DNA from: Candidatus Bipolaricaulota bacterium | Lineage (GTDB): Bacteria > Bipolaricaulota > Bipolaricaulia > M55B111 | Assembly: GCA_018334595.1 (NCBI GenBank) | Contig: JAGXLQ010000094.1 | Coordinates: 1-5,652, forward strand | DNA length: 5,652 bases | Direction of reading: 5' to 3' | In this document: in pieces, positions 1 to 5,652 of the stretch | How positions within the stretch are numbered: the first letter of the stretch is position 1 | Layout: each line of letters opens with the position of its first letter | The notes under the pieces: generated by a model | Databases searched by the model: none | What the model was told of the DNA's origin: nothing | What the model saw: only the letters and a program-made list of their open reading frames with translations | Made by a program: the position numbers and the translations under genes

Positions 1-463
1 AGGGATCGTAACTTATGCCATTCTATTTACAGAAAAAATAGATAGAACGACCATCACCCTCGCGGGCGCTCTGGGAATGGTACTGGGGGGGACTTTTTTT
101 GGCTTTTACGGCCAGTCTGAATCCTTTTTTGCAATCGACTTTGACACCATAAGCCTCGTTCTCGGCATGATGATAGTGGTTGGAACCGTCGCACGAACGG
201 GCGTGACCGAATACCTCGCTATATCCATCGTCAAGAAAGGCAGAGGGCGGGTCTGGGCGGAATGAGCACCCTCCATCGGATCGTCGGCGAACGTTATCTC
301 CGTGTCCCCAAGCGAGGATACGGGTTCGCCGATAAGGTTTCTCAGGCCATTAAAGGTGGGGATACCGCTCGTTGCAGTCAACCTGTCAATTGCCAGCCTG
401 TTTTTGTCTTTCCGCATGAAGGTTGGGTGCACCGAGACAAAACTTTTTCAAGGGGATTGCTAA
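1..463 (+). pseudogene. ArsB/NhaD-type permease remnant with large internal deletion (5' end outside window)
   Basis: The frame starting at base 2 is open from the window edge to a TGA at 263-265. It matches residues of about 17-92 of the intact permease next door, with shared segments such as GFY, LVLGMM versus LLLGMM, and a following short helix. After the TGA the same frame continues with IGSSANVISVS, then a hydrophobic helix, to TAA at 461-463. This aligns with the C-terminus of the neighbour (IGSSANLIVVK). Between the two, frame 1 at about 247-272 reads AGLGGMSTL, matching AGFGGNSTY (residues 376-384) of the intact copy. The simplest reading is a deletion of about 280 codons with its junction near 240-247, plus one extra C near 270-275. 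All central motifs (DNVTT, GDPPN, DNIPF) are gone, so it cannot transport. It is in tandem with the intact copy and its tail overlaps that gene's ribosome binding site. An assembly error is possible but less likely, given the divergence between the copies. Confidence 0.8.
451..456 (+). promoter_or_regulatory. Ribosome binding site supporting the permease start at 468
   Basis: AGGGGA lies 11 bases before the ATG at 468, inside the last codons of the pseudogene. It supports 468 over the upstream in-frame ATG at 423. The spacing is slightly long, so the match is moderate. Confidence 0.4.
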
Positions 464-467
464 TACA

Positions 468-1799
468 ATGGACGCCGGACTAATTGTTTCAGCCGTAATC
501 TTTGTCGGGACCTACGTGGCGATACTCTCCAACAAGATGGCGAGGTCGCTCGCCTCCCTCGCTGGTGGCGTGCTCATGGTCTTGGCAGGGCTCTACTTCG
601 GCTTTTACACCGAAGTTGCGGTAGTCGTAGACGCCATAGACTGGAATACCATCGGCCTTCTGTTAGGCATGATGATGCTCGTGGGGGTACTCAAGGACTC
701 GGGCATATTCGAGACGATGGCCATATGGGTGGCCAAAATCGCGGGAAGCAACTACTTTAGGATGATCCTGCTCTTCGGCTTTCTGGGCGCAGTCCTGTCG
801 ACTACGATCGACAACGTCACGACCATACTCCTCGTCGCCCCCATCTCCATGTCGATCTGTTCGGTCCTTGGCGTGGACCCCAAGCCGATCCTCCTGGCCC
901 AGGCCCTCTTTTCTAACATCGGAGGCGTAGCGACCCTGATCGGTGACCCGCCAAACATCATGATCTCGGGAGCAGCCGGGTTCTCCTACCTGGACTTCAT
1001 TTACAACCTGACCCCAACCGTGATCATATCCCTTATAGTAACGGTTATCGTCTTCAAGATAATCTTTTCTCAGAAGACGGAGGAGGAAAACGACAAGGTC
1101 AACCAGGAGGCACTAGAACGGATAAAGAGTAGACGGGCGTCCGAGGAGATCGAAAGCATTTCCCTGCTGAGAAAGAGCCTCTTCTCACTCGGCCTGGTGA
1201 TCGTCCTCTTCGTCCTTCACAACATTATCTCGATCACTCCCGCGACCGTCGCCCTGACCGGAGCGGCCCTCCTGCTGGTCCTGACCAGGCCGGACATGGA
1301 CGAGATATTGGACCGGGTGGAATGGACGACGATACTCTTCTTTGCCGGCCTGTTCGTGGTCGTTCACGGCGTCGTCAGCACCGGCCTCCTCGAGATCATC
1401 GCCGAGGGGGTTCTGCACCTCACGCAGGGGCACCTGTTAATATCCACGATAGCTATCCTCTTTTTGACGACGATCGGGTCCGGCATCGTCGACAACATAC
1501 CCTTCACCGCGGCGATGATCCCGGTTGTGGCCACGCTGTCCTCTCAACTGGGAAGCGATTCCGGGATACTCTGGTGGGCCCTCGCGCTTGGCGCCGGGTT
1601 CGGCGGAAACTCCACCTACATCGGTTCGTCGGCGAACCTGATAGTTGTAAAGATCAGCGAGAGTCACGAGGAGCCGATCACGCTCAAGTACTGGTTCAAG
1701 TACGCGACAGTCATTGCCTTGATTACTACCCTGGTGGCCGGGGCGTTGCTCGGGATTCAGGTCGCAACCCCGGTACACATACCGCTTCTTCCCGCCTAA
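468..1799 (+). CDS. ArsB/NhaD (SLC13/ion transporter superfamily) permease
   Basis: This is a 443-residue polytopic membrane protein with about 10-12 hydrophobic helices. It shows the two-fold motif set of the ArsB/NhaD/P-protein permeases. The first half has DNVTT (115-119) and SNIGGVATLIGDPPNIMI (149-166). A charged cytoplasmic linker lies near 201-235. The second half has DNIPF (342-346) and GGNSTYIGSSAN (379-390). The paired DN motifs and the GDPPN/GSSAN hairpins form the ion and substrate site in this superfamily. Members move Na+/H+, arsenite or anions, and the substrate here cannot be read from sequence. I chose the ATG at 468 because helix 1 starts at once and a purine-rich AGGGGA (451-456) sits 11 bases upstream. 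An in-frame ATG at 423 would add 15 polar residues that overlap the upstream remnant. No arsR or other ars gene is present, so arsB is not assigned. Confidence 0.85.
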   Translation: MDAGLIVSAVIFVGTYVAILSNKMARSLASLAGGVLMVLAGLYFGFYTEVAVVVDAIDWNTIGLLLGMMMLVGVLKDSGIFETMAIWVAKIAGSNYFRMILLFGFLGAVLSTTIDNVTTILLVAPISMSICSVLGVDPKPILLAQALFSNIGGVATLIGDPPNIMISGAAGFSYLDFIYNLTPTVIISLIVTVIVFKIIFSQKTEEENDKVNQEALERIKSRRASEEIESISLLRKSLFSLGLVIVLFVLHNIISITPATVALTGAALLLVLTRPDMDEILDRVEWTTILFFAGLFVVVHGVVSTGLLEIIAEGVLHLTQGHLLISTIAILFLTTIGSGIVDNIPFTAAMIPVVATLSSQLGSDSGILWWALALGAGFGGNSTYIGSSANLIVVKISESHEEPITLKYWFKYATVIALITTLVAGALLGIQVATPVHIPLLPA

Positions 1800-1806
1800 C
1801 TAGGCG
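1793..1806. repeat. Short palindrome over two abutting stop codons
   Basis: CGCCTA (1793-1798) and TAGGCG (1801-1806) are perfect inverted repeats separated by AC. The permease TAA (1797-1799) and the complement of the znuB TAG (1800-1802) lie inside it. The convergent genes therefore meet with no intergenic base. There is no T-tract on either side and the loop is too small for a standard hairpin terminator. Confidence 0.5.
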
Positions 1807-2645
1807 AACTTCCTGCCAATCAAGAAGGAGGGGACGAAGACACCACCCATCCACAACACGATCATCGGACCCGGCGGCGTGTCAAAGACGAGGGAACTGG
1901 ATATCCCGATAAACGTCGTTACCACGCCAATTATCGCGGAGACGGCGGCGGTCGTACTCAGTTTCTTACAGAACAGGTTAGCTATGGTGGGGGGAATCGT
2001 CAACATGGCGATGACCAGTATCACCCCGACCACCTTTATCAGGATGACTACAGTCAGGGCGATGAGGGAAAATAGTAGCAAGTTAAGCCTGCCCACGTTC
2101 AGCCCCGACACCCTGGCAAACTCCTCGTCAAAGGTAAGTATTTTCAGGTCTCGAAAGAAGATAATTACGATGGCGATAATTCCTACCGTTAGTCCGGCGA
2201 GAACGTACAGGTGCAGTGGCTCTATGAGAAGGATATTGCCAAACAGGATGCTCGCGGGATCCTGTACGGTTATCCTCGTCTTGTCGACGAAGTTCATGAA
2301 CAGCATCCCTGCCGCCATCCCCATTACCCAGAGGAGGCCGACCGTGGAATCCTGCCTGACCCTGTTTTGCACGAAGTCGGAGCTGAAGACCGCCCCCGAA
2401 GCCAGGGCGAAGACTATCGCCCCGAGCATTGGGTCCATCCACCCCCAGTCCAGCTTGTCCTGAAGGAGATAGGCCAGGCCTATGCCCCCAAAGGTAATGT
2501 GAGCGATGCCGCCGCTCATAACGACGACGCGATTTATCACCACGTAGGTACCAAGAACCCCACCAACTACGCTCGCCAGCAACCCCGCAATCAGCATCCT
2601 CTGCACGAACGGAAACGAAAACAGGCCGGCCAGTTCTCCAATCAT
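1800..2645 (-). CDS. znuB: ZnuB-like zinc/manganese ABC transporter permease
   Basis: This is a 281-residue integral membrane protein of the ABC-3 family, the channel subunit of high-affinity zinc/manganese importers. The N-terminal part carries the family pattern around INRVVVMSGGIAHITFGGIG (37-56). Hydrophobic helices span most of the chain, about eight in all. A conserved cytoplasmic loop, TFDEEFARVSGLNV (171-184), is the place that contacts the ATPase in this family. The later segment TVVILIKVVGVILVIAMLTI (198-217) and the P-P pair at 218-219 are also typical. The length is normal for the family. The start lies 3 bases after the znuC stop, so the two are probably translationally coupled. 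A GAGGAG stretch upstream lies within the end of znuC. The gene is the last of the operon and its stop abuts the convergent permease. The metal could be zinc or manganese; zinc is preferred because of the His-rich ZnuA. Confidence 0.9.
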   Translation of the reverse strand: MIGELAGLFSFPFVQRMLIAGLLASVVGGVLGTYVVINRVVVMSGGIAHITFGGIGLAYLLQDKLDWGWMDPMLGAIVFALASGAVFSSDFVQNRVRQDSTVGLLWVMGMAAGMLFMNFVDKTRITVQDPASILFGNILLIEPLHLYVLAGLTVGIIAIVIIFFRDLKILTFDEEFARVSGLNVGRLNLLLFSLIALTVVILIKVVGVILVIAMLTIPPTIANLFCKKLSTTAAVSAIIGVVTTFIGISSSLVFDTPPGPMIVLWMGGVFVPSFLIGRKFA

Positions 2646-2648
2646 AGT

Positions 2649-3434
2649 TTATCTCTTCTCCTCTACATCTTCATGGCCACTTAACACCCTGTGTGGAACC
2701 TCTTCTCCGGCGCGCGTAATCAACTCGACGGGGCACTGGTATGCCTCCTCGAGCATGTCCGCGTCCAGGTAGGGCTCGTTGTGGGTGAACATCTTCTGGC
2801 TGAGACAGGCGATCTTTGTCACGTAGGCCGATATCACGCCAATGTCGTGGGTAACGACGACGATGGCGATATCCTCGTTGAGGTCGTTCAACAGGGAATA
2901 AATCCCCTTCTCCAGTTTCTGGTCTACGCTCGCCGTAGGCTCGTCCAGCAGGAGTATATCAGGGTCGGAAACGAGCGCCCGGGCGATGAACACCCTCTGC
3001 TTCTGCCCGCCCGAGAGCTCGCTTATTGGTTCGTCGCTGTAACCGACCATCTCCACGTCTTCCAGCGCCAAAATCGTCCTCCTCTCGTCCTGCGGCCCAT
3101 ACCCTTGAAACAGGCTCTTTCCCGCCCGCCGGCCCATCCGCACGACCTCCTTAACCGTTATCGGATAATCCTCGTCAAAGGTGGCGTACTGGGGGACGTA
3201 ACCAATTTTCTCCCTCGTCTCCCCGGGCCGCTTACCAAATACCTTCACCTCTCCCGCCATCGGCTCTATTAACCCCAGTACCGACTTCAACAGCGTCGTC
3301 TTCCCACCACCGTTCGGACCAATTATTCCCACGAAGTCAGTCCTCTCTACGGTGAAGTCGACGTTTTTGATTACCGGGTTATCGTTGTACCCCGCCGTCA
3401 AACCACTTATTTCGATCGGAGCTAGGCCACTCAT
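2649..3434 (-). CDS. znuC: ZnuC-like zinc/manganese ABC transporter ATP-binding protein
   Basis: This is a 261-residue ABC ATPase that powers the importer from the cytoplasmic side. All nucleotide-binding motifs are present and in order: Walker A GPNGGGKTT (39-47), Q-loop Q82 (PQYATFDEDYP, 81-91), signature LSGGQ (140-144), Walker B ILLLDEP (160-166), D-loop near 168-171 and switch His196 (VVTHD). The PQ...D.DYPITV run after the Q-loop is typical of the metal-uptake branch (ZnuC/MntB/TroB). The C-terminal 40 or so residues contain a few His and acidic residues (PHRV, GHEDVEE) but no regulatory domain. The start at 3434 is supported by GGGAGGT about 7 bases upstream. It follows znuA after 55 bases and precedes znuB by 3 bases. 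No broken or missing residues are seen. Confidence 0.92.
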   Translation of the reverse strand: MSGLAPIEISGLTAGYNDNPVIKNVDFTVERTDFVGIIGPNGGGKTTLLKSVLGLIEPMAGEVKVFGKRPGETREKIGYVPQYATFDEDYPITVKEVVRMGRRAGKSLFQGYGPQDERRTILALEDVEMVGYSDEPISELSGGQKQRVFIARALVSDPDILLLDEPTASVDQKLEKGIYSLLNDLNEDIAIVVVTHDIGVISAYVTKIACLSQKMFTHNEPYLDADMLEEAYQCPVELITRAGEEVPHRVLSGHEDVEEKR

Positions 3435-3489
3435 GTACCAAACCTCCCTACTTTCTTTCCCTCATTTTCCGGGTATATTATCGGCCCCT

Positions 3490-4389
3490 TCACGGTTCCG
3501 GATACCCGGAGACGATCTTCTCGGCCAGGACGACCAGCTCGCTCAATATATCCCTGGACAACGGATTTACCACGGCAACCTCTCCGCGAAACGTCTTTGC
3601 TACCATCCTCGCCATCGAGGGGTCAAACTGAGACGACGCGATCAAGATCTTTATCCCGTGGTTTTGGGCAAAATTCGCAATATCCCGAATCTTACCCGGG
3701 CCGGGCTCCTTGCCTCCCTCCTCGACGGCGACCTGAATGAGGTTAAACCCGTCGCCGAAATACCCCCAAGCCGGATGATAGACGATGAAGTGTTCCCCTT
3801 CGTGGTCTCCGATTAGCCCCTCAATCTCCCCCTCAACCTGGTTTATCTTCTCCTTAAGGTCGTTCAGGTTGTCCTCGAAGTAACCTCCCGCACCGGGATC
3901 CATGCATGCAAGGGCGGAATAGATGTTTTCCGCCATTATCTCCAAGTTGTCCGGAGACAACCATACATGAGGGTCGACCGACTTCTCCCCGGAGGACTCC
4001 GCCCTCCCAGAGTGTTCGTGACCGTAGTGTTCACTCAAGGTCTTGAGGTCGATCCCCTCCGAGGTATTTACTACCTTCATATTCGGATTCTCTTTCTTGA
4101 AGACCGAGGCGTTGTTGAGTTCAAACGACAGAGGAGTCCCCACCTTGAAGTAGACCTGAGATTCCCTTACCTTCATCATCTCGCCCGGGGTAAGCGAAGA
4201 GGAATGAGGACTTCCGTCCTCTGGCACCATCGTTGTAACCTCCACCTTCTCCCCACCTATCGAGCTTACGAGGTACTCCTGGGGTGGAACCGTCACTATC
4301 GCGCTAATCACTTCTCCGGCAATTACGCCCAGAGGTACCGTCAAGACCGCCACGGTTATCGCCAACGCGCTGAACAGGTACTTATTCAT
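3490..4389 (-). CDS. znuA: ZnuA-like periplasmic zinc (manganese) binding protein
   Basis: This 299-residue cluster A-I (cluster 9) solute-binding protein captures metal outside the membrane and hands it to ZnuB. Residues 1-24 form a signal peptide ending VIA|GE. There is no lipobox Cys, so it looks secreted or periplasmic rather than a lipoprotein. Three expected His ligands are visible: H62 (SPHSSSLTP), H141 (DPHVWLSP) and H205 (VYHPAWGYF). A short His loop, HYGHEH (121-126), precedes the second ligand, as in zinc-specific members. The fourth ligand region reads VVNPL (273-277), where zinc and manganese members usually have an Asp (DPL), so N275 is a possible substitution. The start is supported by AGGAGGGAGGA directly upstream (about 4391-4401). 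It lies 24 bases downstream of the transposase-like gene. Other metals, notably Mn, cannot be excluded. Confidence 0.88.
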   Translation of the reverse strand: MNKYLFSALAITVAVLTVPLGVIAGEVISAIVTVPPQEYLVSSIGGEKVEVTTMVPEDGSPHSSSLTPGEMMKVRESQVYFKVGTPLSFELNNASVFKKENPNMKVVNTSEGIDLKTLSEHYGHEHSGRAESSGEKSVDPHVWLSPDNLEIMAENIYSALACMDPGAGGYFEDNLNDLKEKINQVEGEIEGLIGDHEGEHFIVYHPAWGYFGDGFNLIQVAVEEGGKEPGPGKIRDIANFAQNHGIKILIASSQFDPSMARMVAKTFRGEVAVVNPLSRDILSELVVLAEKIVSGYPEP

Positions 4390-4390
4390 A

Positions 4391-4401
4391 TCCTCCCTCC
4401 T
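4391..4401 (-). promoter_or_regulatory. Strong ribosome binding site of znuA
   Basis: On the minus strand this reads AGGAGGGAGGA, ending one base before the ATG at 4389-4387. A perfect AGGAGG core lies within normal spacing. It sits between the transposase-like stop (4416-4414) and the znuA start. The importer is therefore translated from its own strong site even if transcribed from upstream. Confidence 0.7.
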
Positions 4402-4413
4402 GTAAAAAAACGT

Positions 4414-5277
4414 CTAATCTTCTTTCTTGCCGCTGCGGACCCCCGGGAACCCGTCCTGGTTCATCAGGTAGCCCACTAGTTCCTCCACCTGCTTTTCGTA
4501 TGGCTTTTTTCGAGAGTTGTACTTGTACTCGATTTCCTTCAGGTAATATTCCCAGTTCTCCCGTCGGACGCCCTGATAAAGCTGCATATGGGACTTCGTA
4601 AAGTTCCAGAGGCCCTCGAGGTGAATCCCCCGGTCCTCCTGGAGGTATTCGCCCTTTCCGTGGAACAGGCAGCCAAACCCGATCAAGGCATCTAAGTCGT
4701 AGTCCACTTCCGGCCCAATTACCGAACTCCCCCCGCCGGGATAGAGCCCGGCAGCGTCGTTCAGCAACCTCAGCCTGAGGCCGCCCTCTCCCCTATATAT
4801 TCCGTAGATGGGGTGATTTTTTCCTTCAAGGCCGTCGACGTACTCACCGATGACCTCCTTCAACTCGTCATCGGGGGTGACGTCGCGGTTGAGCCCTTGC
4901 TCGCGTTCCTTATAAAGCCTCCCCCGTTCCTCGTAGAGAGCTCGCCTTATCGCCCTGTAGATCCTGAGCACAGTCTGATGGTTGCTAGTATTGAGAAGCT
5001 TCTTCGCCTTGGACGACGGGTGGTCGAGGACAAACGACCATATGACCTCATACCAGAACCTCAAACTCAATTTCGTGCTCTCCAGATAGGTATTGTGTGT
5101 CAGGGAACTCCTCTTCCAGCAGTCCCTGCACCTGAGCTTCGTATTCTCCTCGTCCACGAAGTAGACGTTGTTGGAGTTACAGAAGTCACACCGCTTCTGC
5201 GGGTACTTCTTCTCGAAGAAGAGGTCCCTGATAAACTGGTCACCATACCTGGCAGAATAAACGGGCGTAAATTTCAT
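4414..5277 (-). CDS. IS1595-like zinc-ribbon transposase (possibly immobile or domesticated)
   Basis: This 287-residue protein begins with a zinc ribbon (C30, C33, C50, C53). The segment that follows fits IS1595-type transposases: CRDCWKRSSLTHNTYLESTK (50-69), then an aromatic helix, SLRFWYEVIW (71-80). The second half resembles the ISXO2-like DDE domain. Its C-terminal signature is IHLEGLWNF (218-226), with E221 as the likely third acidic residue, then a YLKEIEYKYNSR run (245-256). The second acid is probably D192 or D194 in VDYDLDALIGFG. The first acid is unclear: the usual VDE block is replaced by VIGEYVDG (142-149), and the stretch to the second acid looks about 10-20 residues short. No terminal inverted repeats or target duplication were found. 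The gene heads the leftward set, 24 bases before znuA. It may be a decayed insertion or a DNA-binding protein descended from one. The family call is from motifs; its activity is unknown. Confidence 0.65.
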   Translation of the reverse strand: MKFTPVYSARYGDQFIRDLFFEKKYPQKRCDFCNSNNVYFVDEENTKLRCRDCWKRSSLTHNTYLESTKLSLRFWYEVIWSFVLDHPSSKAKKLLNTSNHQTVLRIYRAIRRALYEERGRLYKEREQGLNRDVTPDDELKEVIGEYVDGLEGKNHPIYGIYRGEGGLRLRLLNDAAGLYPGGGSSVIGPEVDYDLDALIGFGCLFHGKGEYLQEDRGIHLEGLWNFTKSHMQLYQGVRRENWEYYLKEIEYKYNSRKKPYEKQVEELVGYLMNQDGFPGVRSGKKED

Positions 5278-5283
5278 ACGTCC

Positions 5284-5312
5284 ATTATAGGTTTCGTCTT
5301 TTATGTTTACAA
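5284..5312 (-). promoter_or_regulatory. Sigma-70-like promoter candidate for the transposase-znuACB set
   Basis: On the minus strand TTGTAA (5312-5307) is separated by exactly 17 bases from a perfect TATAAT (5289-5284). The ATG at 5277 lies 6 bases beyond the -10 box. A transcript would start at or near that ATG and be leaderless or nearly so, which fits the lack of a Shine-Dalgarno sequence there. No Zur-, Fur- or MntR-like palindrome was seen over or next to it. If real, it could drive the whole leftward set. Confidence 0.45.
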
Positions 5313-5317
5313 GGGGT

Positions 5318-5550
5318 AGGATAGTTAGGCCCCTGACGACAGGGACTAGCTTAACTGATACGTTGTGCCGGGTCCACCATTAGGTTCCCACAACGGCGGG
5401 GCCAAACACCCCGTCATACATATCACTAACAGCCGCTCTTCAGCCGAACGGCTAGGGACGACAGCGTTGGAGTCGGTAAGCAAATGACGTCGGAGCGTTT
5501 TGAGATATGTTTAACCAACGGAGGGGTTGCAACGGGTCGTTGGTAACGGG
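5318..5550 (-). ncRNA. Candidate structured non-coding RNA or mobile-element end (hypothesis)
   Basis: The 307 bases from 5278 to 5584 have no credible gene but are dense in inverted repeats. They are: the nine-pair hairpin 5326-5348; CGTTGTG/CACAACG (5361-5367 with 5389-5395); CGGGG/CCCCG (5397-5401 with 5409-5413), one base from the previous stem; ACATATC/GATATGT (5418-5424 with 5504-5510), enclosing 79 bases; and ACCAACG/CGTTGGT (5514-5520 with 5538-5544). No known riboswitch, tRNA, RNase P, SRP or tmRNA core was recognised. The 5326-5413 part, read on the minus strand, has the general layout of the RNA-bearing 3' end of IS200/IS605 tnpB elements: a stem, a linker, then a terminal hairpin. 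No tnpB coding remnant is present. The last stem pairs slightly better on the plus strand, so the strand and even the RNA nature remain uncertain. Confidence 0.3.
5326..5348 (-). repeat. Nine-pair hairpin, better paired as minus-strand RNA
   Basis: On the minus strand TAGTCCCTG (5348-5340), loop TCGT and CAGGGGCCTA (5335-5326) form nine pairs with one bulged C. One pair is U-G in minus-strand RNA but would be an A/C mismatch in plus-strand RNA, so the minus strand is favoured. No U-tract follows, so it is not a standard terminator. Confidence 0.55.
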
Positions 5551-5584
5551 TTAGACCGTGTCGGCTGTGGGTTTTTACCCCCAA

Positions 5585-5652
5585 CTACGCGTGTTGGGTG
5601 ACGTAAATCAGAAGCCCCTGGACGATGCCCCGGGCGATTCTGTCCTGGTAGG
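5585..5652 (-). CDS. 3' end of a probable N-acetylmuramoyl-L-alanine amidase (partial)
   Basis: Only the last 21 codons lie in the window. On the minus strand the frame from 5650 reads YQDRIARGIVQGLLIYVTQH plus A, then TAG at 5587-5585. The pattern YQ-D/E-R/K-IA-x-x-I-x-x-G-x-x-x-Y is the usual C-terminal helix of Amidase_3 zinc amidases (CwlD/AmiC type), which cleave the peptide from the glycan of peptidoglycan. The catalytic His and Glu residues would lie beyond the right edge. The gene points the same way as the zinc operon but is separated by 307 bases, so co-transcription is doubtful. The identification rests on one short helix and could be wrong. Confidence 0.5.
   Translation of the reverse strand, partial: YQDRIARGIVQGLLIYVTQHA

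Noticed and set aside
106..432. A 108-codon minus-strand open frame opposite the permease remnant
   Set aside because: It is antisense to the pseudogene, has no recognisable domain, and the plus strand is explained by paralogy.
423..467. Upstream ATG extending the permease by 15 residues
   Set aside because: The extra residues are polar, overlap the remnant's own C-terminal codons, and the ATG at 468 has a ribosome binding site and begins helix 1 at once.
262..483. A 73-codon plus-strand open frame starting MSTLHRIVGERY
   Set aside because: Its first codons are the frame-1 part of the permease remnant (GGMSTL). The rest is a wrong-frame reading of the remnant's C-terminus, which aligns in frame 2.
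3435..3489. Zur/MntR operator or internal promoter between znuA and znuC
   Set aside because: An AT-rich GATAATATAC stretch is present but there is no dyad of the known operator length. A tiny five-codon frame there (MRERK) is of no likely significance.
4402..5578. GTAAAAA at 4402-4408 and its inverse at 5572-5578 as terminal inverted repeats of the IS1595-like element
   Set aside because: Only 7 bases match, the flanking 8-mers do not match as a target duplication, and A-runs of this kind occur by chance.
5569..5580. GGGT-TTTT-ACCC hairpin after the amidase-like gene as a terminator
   Set aside because: The stem has only four pairs and no T-run follows on the minus strand.
5278..5584. tRNA, cobalamin or other classical riboswitch, CRISPR repeats
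   Set aside because: No T-arm or anticodon-arm pattern, no known riboswitch core and no regularly spaced repeats were seen on either strand.

Overview
This 5.65 kb window reads as ordinary protein-coding DNA from a bacterium of moderate GC content. The best evidence for a bacterium is indirect. A gene enters from the right edge whose last 21 residues look like the C-terminus of a peptidoglycan amidase. A TTGTAA-17 bp-TATAAT promoter-like site precedes the leftward operon. Strong GGAGG-type ribosome binding sites precede znuA and znuC. AGG, AGA and ATA codons are frequent, which leaves an archaeal source possible, and I cannot name a taxon.

Layout. Bases 1-463 (+) hold a broken copy of an ArsB/NhaD-type ion permease. 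It keeps the N-terminal quarter and the C-terminal tail but has lost about 280 internal codons, and it also has a small frameshift. An intact paralogue follows at 468-1799 (+). Its stop codon directly abuts the stop codon of a leftward gene set. In transcription order (minus strand) that set is an IS1595-like zinc-ribbon transposase or its descendant (5277-4414), znuA (4389-3490), znuC (3434-2649) and znuB (2645-1800). The gaps are 24, 55 and 3 bases, so one transcript could carry all four. Bases 5278-5584 have no gene but hold several inverted repeats that could fold as a structured RNA. The last 68 bases are the 3' end of the amidase-like gene.

How the genes work together. ZnuA (extracytoplasmic binding protein), ZnuB (membrane channel) and ZnuC (ATPase) form a complete high-affinity zinc (or manganese) importer of the cluster A-I / ABC-3 type. 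The neighbouring permease is an ion or organic-anion transporter of uncertain substrate, and its link to metal uptake is only positional. The most unusual points are the transposase-like zinc-ribbon gene at the head of the zinc-uptake operon, the hairpin-rich RNA-like segment upstream of it, and the internally deleted permease copy.
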